DNA of 11,164 nucleotides from DAOQVB01 sp964400865 (lineage in GTDB: Bacteria; Patescibacteriota; Microgenomatia; UBA1400; PJMF01), in contig CAYNWG010000029.1 in NCBI GenBank assembly GCA_964400865.1, forward strand, positions 1 to 11,164. Direction: 5' to 3'. This document shows positions 6,358 through 11,164 of this stretch, piece after piece. The number at the start of each line of letters is the position of its first letter. Within the stretch, counting starts at the first letter, position 1. The position numbers were made by a program, and so were the translations under genes. Below the pieces are notes generated by a model. The model did not search any database. It was not told where the DNA came from and was given only the letters and a program-made list of their open reading frames with translations.

Positions 6358-6407
6358 CACACCACCCGCATATTGTGAAAAGCAGATGATCCGATTACTG
6401 TAGCAAG

Positions 6408-7886
6408 ATGTTGAATAGTGCAGAAAGTCATTTTAATCAGTCTGAACTTGAAGATGTCAAAAAAGAGGTATTTGGTTGGCAGCAACTGTTAGATAAATAC
6501 GAAGAAGAAATTGCAGATATACCGATGGAAGTAGCTCGATTTGCTGAAGAGAATATGGGGATTATTGCATCTCCAGATCATTTTGGTACGGTAGTAAATG
6601 ATCAGGAGCTCATTGAGCAGATGGTTGCATTTGAATCTGTACGATTGGCATTGGTTCCAGATCTACCACTTCTTTCTCAACTTGGTGAAGAAAACTTTTC
6701 ACTGCTTGATGCATCACTATCAATTACTACAGTTGTCAAAGATGTGGATAGAGCCGATATTACACTGCGGCAAGCAGCAGCTGCAGTTGTGACAGTCGCT
6801 TCAGAATTAGCGGGTATTCACCAACGGTGGGTTTCAATTCCATCAGGAGAAAAATCAAAAAATGAGGTGATGGCAAAATCCGTTGCGATTGGGGTAAAAC
6901 TTTTACGAGAATATCTCGTCCAATTCGAAGAAGAACCTGATGGCATTATTCTCACTTCTTCATTTTTACCAAAAGACATGGCCGCTCTCATCATCGATCA
7001 AGCTCTTAAAGAAGGTGTTTTGTCAAAAAGACCTGAGTTTTTTGAGGTGAGATTGTATTGCGCGGGCACAGCGGCGGCGATGGCGATAGCCTTGAAGCAT
7101 CCAAAATTTGCATCGATGGGCAATGTTGCGATTATGGCACTTGAACCAATTAGTGCGTTGCTTGAAGATCGGCACTCTGGTTTTGACAATTTTCAGAGTG
7201 CGGTGATTTTTAGTGATGATTACCTCATTGCACGAATGAAACCTTCTGCATTTCAACTTAGTCCCCACTCGGTCTTGCAAGCAATTGACGATGGCGGAGT
7301 TATTGAGCTTGATTCTTGGTCGGAGTTTCCTGGAGCAACAGAGTGGGATGATATGCCAAACTGGGCACTTGACTTATTGCGAGCAGGTGATCGAGAAATA
7401 CTTCATTTTGACGATACTCACTTAATTGTGAAGATGATAAGTCCTGAACCCAATCAGCCACGAGGCAGGATGAAAGCTAAGCCAACTGCCAAGTTTTTCT
7501 CGTTTTATTCTCCACAGATATTATTTCAACTTTTATCAAAACACATAATCCTTCACCTGTTTAATCACGAACCATCAGAAGGTGTATTGAGACTAATTGA
7601 GCGAGCGCTAACCAGAATGATCAAAAAAAATCCAGGAGGAATTAAGCAAGACCTCGAGTCCCTTCCTGAGTTTTCACGAGTTTATCAGGGAAATTCAAGC
7701 TCTGGAACCTTATTACGTCAATTAATGGAGCTTTCAAAACAAGGGAGATTGCATCAAAATGCATTTTTAGAGCCAACAATGGTCTTTGCGCCTGGAGCTG
7801 GAGCTACATTTGCGGCGCTGGTTATTGAGCGAGCGATTCAACTAATTCAGGAAATTACAATTTTTTCAGCACCAGATAGTGATTGA
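6408..7886 (+). CDS. Diverged FabH-like (ketosynthase III fold) protein with N-terminal extension
   Basis: A 492-residue soluble protein. From about residue 133 onward it follows the order of a 3-oxoacyl-ACP synthase III: AGIHQRWVSIPSGEKS (135-150), like the FabH TGIxxRR segment; DGIILTSSFLPKD (178-190); a nucleophile candidate C218 in RLYCAGTAAAMAIAL (215-229); MALEPISALL (243-252); H387 in FNHEPSEGVLRLIERAL (385-401), like the FabH HQANxRI segment; N429 in GNSSSGTLLRQLMEL (428-442); and the closing FAPGAGATFAALVIE (460-474). Thus a Cys-His-Asn set can be placed, although the flanking sequence is far from typical and Asn of HQAN is Ser here. Residues 1-130 are an acidic helical extension without known motif. 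The substrate is unknown; it may not make fatty acids. There is no Shine-Dalgarno site before ATG 6408. It overlaps the methyltransferase gene tail-to-tail by 32 bases. Confidence 0.62.
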   Translation: MLNSAESHFNQSELEDVKKEVFGWQQLLDKYEEEIADIPMEVARFAEENMGIIASPDHFGTVVNDQELIEQMVAFESVRLALVPDLPLLSQLGEENFSLLDASLSITTVVKDVDRADITLRQAAAAVVTVASELAGIHQRWVSIPSGEKSKNEVMAKSVAIGVKLLREYLVQFEEEPDGIILTSSFLPKDMAALIIDQALKEGVLSKRPEFFEVRLYCAGTAAAMAIALKHPKFASMGNVAIMALEPISALLEDRHSGFDNFQSAVIFSDDYLIARMKPSAFQLSPHSVLQAIDDGGVIELDSWSEFPGATEWDDMPNWALDLLRAGDREILHFDDTHLIVKMISPEPNQPRGRMKAKPTAKFFSFYSPQILFQLLSKHIILHLFNHEPSEGVLRLIERALTRMIKKNPGGIKQDLESLPEFSRVYQGNSSSGTLLRQLMELSKQGRLHQNAFLEPTMVFAPGAGATFAALVIERAIQLIQEITIFSAPDSD

Positions 7887-8601
7887 GATTATTTGTCGCG
7901 CCGTCGGCGAAGAATTCATCAGTTACTTTGAGTGTGGTTTGCTTGAGTAGGGCAACTTCTTCTTCGTTGTTAGTATAGTGGCAGTAGCGGTAAGCTGGCC
8001 TCTCCCCCGCTCGCCAGTCAAGGATGTAGTCATTTTCTTCAAATTCAGTTGCATCCAAAACGATCGTTTTTGGATCAATTATTCGCTCACGTAGTTTGAC
8101 CGAATTGAGAAATTGCCAAAAGCTAATACACAAAATTCCGTTTTGGGCAACTAATGTTGAGAGTTGCTGAAATAGTTTATTGCGCAAATCGAAAGATGGA
8201 ATGTGATGGAATACACCAAAGGCTACCACTAAGTCAAATGACTGCTTATCAAGCAAGTTTTGCTTTGAGAGTAAGTGCTCGATGAGATCCAGCTCGGTTA
8301 ATTGTGGTTTAAGTTCGACCGCTTGGAGTTTTACTTCTGCATGTTTGAGCAATACAGCTGAATTATCAAAGCCGGTGTATTTGATTGTTAGATTGGGGAA
8401 TTGCTGGGTAAGAAAGTGAGCAAATCGGCCGTTGCCACAGCCAACATCGAGCACGGTTAGCTGCTTCTTAGTGGTAATATGAGGGATTATTTCTTTCCAT
8501 CCCTGCCAAAAAGAGTTCCTTGTTTGGCTAAAATCTTCTGCCACATCTAGATAAAATTGCTTGTTGAGCTGATTGAGTTTTTGTATTGTAGTAGTTTGCA
8601 T
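7855..8601 (-). CDS. Trm9/ALKBH8-like SAM-dependent methyltransferase
   Basis: A 248-residue class I methyltransferase. Motif I LDVGCGNGRF is at 51-60, an acidic motif GFDNS at 77-81, and FDLVVAFGVFHHI at 122-134. Three features point to the Trm9/ALKBH8 tRNA methyltransferases rather than a generic enzyme: the N-terminal FYLDVAEDFSQTRNSFW (16-32), like the Trm9 YxxIAxxFSxTR segment; the C-terminal RYCHYTNNEEEVALL (205-219), like the Trm9 RYYHxFxxGELExL segment; and a terminal NLNHYLVLKK (238-247). Trm9 esterifies 5-carboxymethyluridine at tRNA position 34 to mcm5U. The divergent neighbour is Elp3, which makes the carboxymethyl group, supporting this assignment. Eukaryotic Trm9 needs the partner Trm112; none is seen here. 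A plain methyltransferase of other specificity remains possible. Confidence 0.75.
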   Translation of the reverse strand: MQTTTIQKLNQLNKQFYLDVAEDFSQTRNSFWQGWKEIIPHITTKKQLTVLDVGCGNGRFAHFLTQQFPNLTIKYTGFDNSAVLLKHAEVKLQAVELKPQLTELDLIEHLLSKQNLLDKQSFDLVVAFGVFHHIPSFDLRNKLFQQLSTLVAQNGILCISFWQFLNSVKLRERIIDPKTIVLDATEFEENDYILDWRAGERPAYRYCHYTNNEEEVALLKQTTLKVTDEFFADGATNNLNHYLVLKKL

Positions 8602-8624
8602 CGGCTTTTTGGTTTCAAACAGGT

Positions 8625-8643
8625 AGAATACCCACAGTATAAA
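8625..8643. promoter_or_regulatory. Divergent promoter region between methyltransferase and elp3
   Basis: The 48-base gap holds TATAAA on the plus strand (8638-8643), six bases before the elp3 ATG at 8650, and TATTCT on the minus strand (8630-8625), 23 bases before the methyltransferase ATG at 8601. The plus-strand arrangement implies a leaderless elp3 message. No strong -35 boxes are visible; the two promoters would overlap and could be co-regulated. Confidence 0.45.
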
Positions 8644-8649
8644 TCACCT

Positions 8650-10478
8650 ATGTTAAAAAAACAGATCAATCCACACTTTGTGGCCATCTTGAAAGAGATT
8701 GAGGCAACGCCAAACTGCACTGCCAAACAACTGCGACAAATATTGGGGAAATTTGTACCCGTAGGTGGAGGTTTATATAGCAAAACGATACTTTTGGCGG
8801 CATACAGAGAATTAGCGGGTAGCAATGGGTTGCAACCCTACTCTGCCAAAATAGCCCTTTTGCTCAGAAAAAAACCGGTTCGGACGCTGTCTGGTGTAGC
8901 CCCAATCACAGTTTTATCGAAGCCTTTTCCTTGTCCGGGCAAGTGCATTTTTTGTCCAAACGATATTCGGATGCCAAAAAGTTATTTGGCAGATGAGCCG
9001 GGTGCTCAGCGAGCTGAGCGCAATTGGTTTGATCCCTATTTGCAAACACTAACGCGCCTGCAGGCTCTGCACAATTTGGGTCATCCAGTTGATAAGGCAG
9101 AAATCATCATTTTAGGTGGTACTTGGTCTGACTATCCCGAACCATATCAGATCTGGTTTATCAAGGAATGCTTTCGTGCGCTCAATGAGTTTGGGAAATA
9201 TGACGATCGAGACAGAATAAGAACTCAGTACTTAGAAATGCAAAAAACGTATCGACAAAATGGTGGCTTAGGTTTTACCAACGTTCCAGATGAAAATGAA
9301 AAACTGGTAGCACACAAACAAATTCATGGTGAAAATCTCGAAAAATCATATAACCAAGTAATTTCTGAACTCTATATAGCTCCAGAAAGGAAAGCGGGAT
9401 TNNNNNNNNNNAATACCAATCAGCCACCTGGGAAGAACTAACCGAACAACAGCAGATTAATGAAACTGGCAAGATTCGCTGTGTTGGCTTGGTTGTTGAA
9501 ACCAGACCAGATAACATTTCTGAGAAAGAAGTGATTAGAATCCGAAAACTTGGAGCAACCAAGGTACAGATTGGCGTACAAAGTTTGCAAGACGAAGTGT
9601 TGACGTTAAATAAGCGCGGCCACGACGTGGCCGCGACAAGAAGAGCATTTAAATTACTTCGATCGATGGGTTTTAAAATTCATGCCCACTGGATGCCTAA
9701 TTTATATGGTTCATCAGTAGAACAAGATAAAGCTGACTTTCTCAAACTGTTCGAAGATCCAGATTTTTGTCCTGATGAATTGAAGTTATACCCTTGCTCT
9801 TTAATAGAAAGTGCTGAGTTGATGCAACAATATCAAGCTGGCACTTGGCAACCCTATTCCAGAGAGGAATTACTTGAGGTTTTGGTTTTTACAGTTAGTC
9901 AAACGCCGGAATATTGTCGCTTGACACGTATTGTGAGAGATATTCCCTCAACTGATATCGTCGTTGGGAATAAGACAACTAATTTCCGCGAAGTGGTCGA
10001 TGCCTCCATGATTGAATCGAAAGTGAAAAGCAAAGATATTCGTGCCAGAGAAGTGAAAAATCAAGAACTTGATCCAAGCAGCTTAGCTTTGAGCGAAATG
10101 AAATATCAGACATCAGTTGGTACAGAAGTATTTTTTCAATATACAGGCCAAACGATCGGATCACATTCTGAGGAAAAACTAGCGGGTTTTTTGCGCTTGA
10201 GCTTGCCAACTGTAACGCCGCCAATTAATGAACTGACTGATTGCGCAATAATTCGCGAGGTACATGTGTATGGTCAAGCGGTGCCAGTAGGTGATAAAAA
10301 GAATGAGCATTCTCAACACTTGGGTTTGGGTACAAAAATGATTGATCGTGCCAAAGCGTTAGCGAAGGTTGCTGGCTACAAAAAAATCGCCGTGATTTCA
10401 GCGATCGGCACCAGAGAATACTATCGAAAGCTAGGGTTTGAGGATGGAAAGATGTTTCAAAACTTCACTCTTATTTAG
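8650..10478 (+). CDS. elp3: Elp3-type tRNA uridine-34 carboxymethyltransferase, interrupted by assembly gap
   Basis: One gene read in two frames because of ten N at 9402-9411. The radical SAM domain has C95, C99 and C102 (CPGKCIFC), then RAERNWFDPY (121-130) and ILGGTWSDYP (154-163). After the gap come CVGLVVETRPDNIS and KVQIGVQSL, which are Elp3 hallmarks. The C-terminal GNAT acetyltransferase domain has IIREVHVYGQAVPV, the acetyl-CoA loop QHLGLGTKM, and REYYRKLGFE. Elp3 uses SAM radicals and acetyl-CoA to put a carboxymethyl group on wobble U34. The frame is restored if the real gap is 2, 5, 8 or 11 bases (2 modulo 3), so this is not a pseudogene; length is about 608 residues. ATG 8650 is preferred over an upstream in-frame ATG at 8557, which lies inside the divergent methyltransferase gene. 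TATAAA six bases upstream suggests a leaderless message. Confidence 0.9.
9402..9411. other. Assembly gap (10 N)
   Basis: Ten undetermined bases inside elp3. Ten is a common placeholder length and it does not preserve the frame: joining the flanking Elp3 coding frames requires a length of 2 modulo 3. Sequence immediately on both sides encodes Elp3-like protein, so little seems to be missing. Confidence 0.95.
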
Positions 10479-10980
10479 CCTCTTGGATTTGAAGGAGACT
10501 AATAATAGCATTTCTAAGCTCTGCTAAAGGAGGGATAATATAGTTTGTTAGGATCTCAGCTTTTTCAGTATTGTTAACGGACGAATAATATATTGTCATT
10601 GCTCCGCATGCACTTATGAGTTGGCTTGCGTTCCCTTTAGTGAGTGAATACATTATGGTAAACGTTTTCATTAATTCAAAAGGGAAATCTTCTGGAACAA
10701 AAAAAGTTTCAAAAAACGATTTGAAACGTTCCATCTTTCCGAGTAAGTCACTAAGAATTAACAGATTTTCCCTAAACAATTCCTGGTCAAAATCTTCAGC
10801 TTCAGAAATACTCAGTAACGAATGAAGAACATCAAAGAATTCAATTATCAATTCTGACGATGTGGAGAATATTTTATTTCCTACTTGTTCGGCTTGTTCC
10901 GGACTCAACCTAAGATCTTGAATTTCTTTCGGATATATTGGCGAGATTCCTAGCCGAGCTTCCGTATTTGATTGTGGCAT
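10471..10980 (-). CDS. Uncharacterised helical 169-residue protein
   Basis: I do not recognise this protein. It is predicted almost wholly helical and acidic in its first two thirds, with no signal peptide, no membrane helix and no cysteine pair or metal motif. Heptad-like hydrophobic spacing runs through IIEFFDVLHSLLSI (44-57) and ENLLILSDLLGKM (70-82). The ATG at 10980 lacks a Shine-Dalgarno site; a TATAAT box lies 35 bases upstream, at the very end of the MazG-like gene. The gene follows that MazG-like gene by 41 bases in the same direction and could also be read through from it. Its 3' end overlaps elp3 by eight bases. Base composition matches the neighbours. An overlap-free alternative ORF on the other strand (10616-10825) looks like a shadow. 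Confidence 0.72.
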   Translation of the reverse strand: MPQSNTEARLGISPIYPKEIQDLRLSPEQAEQVGNKIFSTSSELIIEFFDVLHSLLSISEAEDFDQELFRENLLILSDLLGKMERFKSFFETFFVPEDFPFELMKTFTIMYSLTKGNASQLISACGAMTIYYSSVNNTEKAEILTNYIIPPLAELRNAIISLLQIQEAK

Positions 10981-11015
10981 GCGTAGATTTCATTAGCAGT
11001 TTTAATTTATCTATT

Positions 11016-11021
11016 ATTATA
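11016..11021 (-). promoter_or_regulatory. -10 box (TATAAT) for the 169-residue gene
   Basis: A perfect TATAAT on the minus strand directly abuts the TGA stop of the MazG-like gene (11024-11022) and lies 35 bases before the next ATG. The region is AT-rich and no clear -35 is seen, so it could be chance. Confidence 0.35.
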
Positions 11022-11164
11022 TCAAACCGAACCAAAACGATTCTTAGTGTATGCAATTTTGCGCTTCATGACTTTTTCAATATCAATATCTAATTCTGCA
11101 GCGAGTAAAACAACCGAGGCCAGTACATCAGCAAACTCATCCTCCACCTTCTGATCATGAAACG
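11022..11164 (-). CDS. MazG-like nucleotide pyrophosphohydrolase, C-terminal part
   Basis: The last 46 codons of a gene whose 5' end lies beyond the window, ending in TGA. The translated end contains KVEDEFADVLASVVLLA, a typical second half of the MazG-fold metal site (the ExxD motif, here EFAD), followed by a helix LDIDIEKVMKRKI and the ending KNRFGSV. Members of this family hydrolyse nucleoside triphosphates to monophosphates and pyrophosphate, often to remove damaged or non-canonical nucleotides. The first metal-binding motif (EExxE) must lie upstream and cannot be checked here. It is in the same direction as the 169-residue gene and 41 bases before it. The assignment is good for the fold; the substrate is unknown. 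Confidence 0.8.
   Translation of the reverse strand, partial: FHDQKVEDEFADVLASVVLLAAELDIDIEKVMKRKIAYTKNRFGSV

Noticed and set aside
6347..6376. Promoter TTGGAT-18-TATTGT for the FabH-like gene
   Set aside because: Both boxes match poorly and the region is already explained by the opposite-strand promoter; not strong enough to annotate.
8557..8649. In-frame N-terminal extension of Elp3 from ATG 8557
   Set aside because: It would overlap the divergent methyltransferase start, its translation has no Elp3-like character, and a -10 box sits just before ATG 8650.
9402..9500. Elp3 as a frameshifted pseudogene
   Set aside because: The frame change falls exactly at a placeholder gap, and the protein is Elp3-like right up to both edges.
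11022..11024. UGA read as glycine (code 25), as in some CPR groups
   Set aside because: The MazG-like and FabH-like genes end naturally at TGA, and no gene has an internal in-frame TGA.

Overview
The window looks like a piece of a small, compact bacterial genome, most likely from the candidate phyla radiation (Patescibacteria). This is an inference. It rests on tightly packed genes with convergent overlaps, -10 boxes placed right next to start codons, a standalone type IV secretion-type ATPase, an Elp3-type tRNA-modifying enzyme, and a run of 10 N that marks a scaffolded (probably metagenomic) assembly. TGA is used as a stop (genes ending near 7886 and 11022), so the recoded UGA-Gly code of some CPR lineages does not apply.

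Layout. (1) 6-725, minus: an unrecognised 239-residue protein whose DNA is visibly richer in GC than the rest. (2) 726-1113: a 388-base gene-free stretch dense in inverted repeats, with a good minus-strand promoter at one end and a U-tract in the middle. I read it as a candidate structured RNA or leader. (3) 1114-3252, minus: VirD4/HerA-like ATPase. (4) 3306-4771, plus: a tight cluster of a cupin, a short VIT1/CCC1-type membrane protein and a Nudix hydrolase. (5) 4704-6317, minus: a fusion of a VKOR (thiol oxidation) domain to a quinone-type dihydroorotate dehydrogenase, overlapping the Nudix gene tail-to-tail by 68 bases. (6) 6408-7886, plus: a very diverged FabH-like (ketosynthase III fold) protein with an N-terminal extension. 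(7) 7855-8601, minus: a Trm9/ALKBH8-like SAM methyltransferase. It is divergent from (8) 8650-10478, plus: Elp3, a radical SAM plus GNAT enzyme, interrupted only by the N run. (9) 10471-10980, minus: an unrecognised helical protein. (10) 11022-11164, minus: the C-terminal end of a MazG-like pyrophosphohydrolase cut by the window edge.

How they may work together. The strongest functional pairing is Elp3 with the Trm9-like methyltransferase. In eukaryotes these act in sequence on wobble uridine 34 (cm5U, then its methyl ester mcm5U), and here they share a 48-base divergent promoter region. The VKOR-DHODH fusion joins two membrane enzymes that both deliver electrons to quinone. Nudix and MazG proteins suggest nucleotide-pool cleaning but are not linked to each other. 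The most novel non-protein signal is the structured region 785-1070, where one sequence arm can pair with either of two others.
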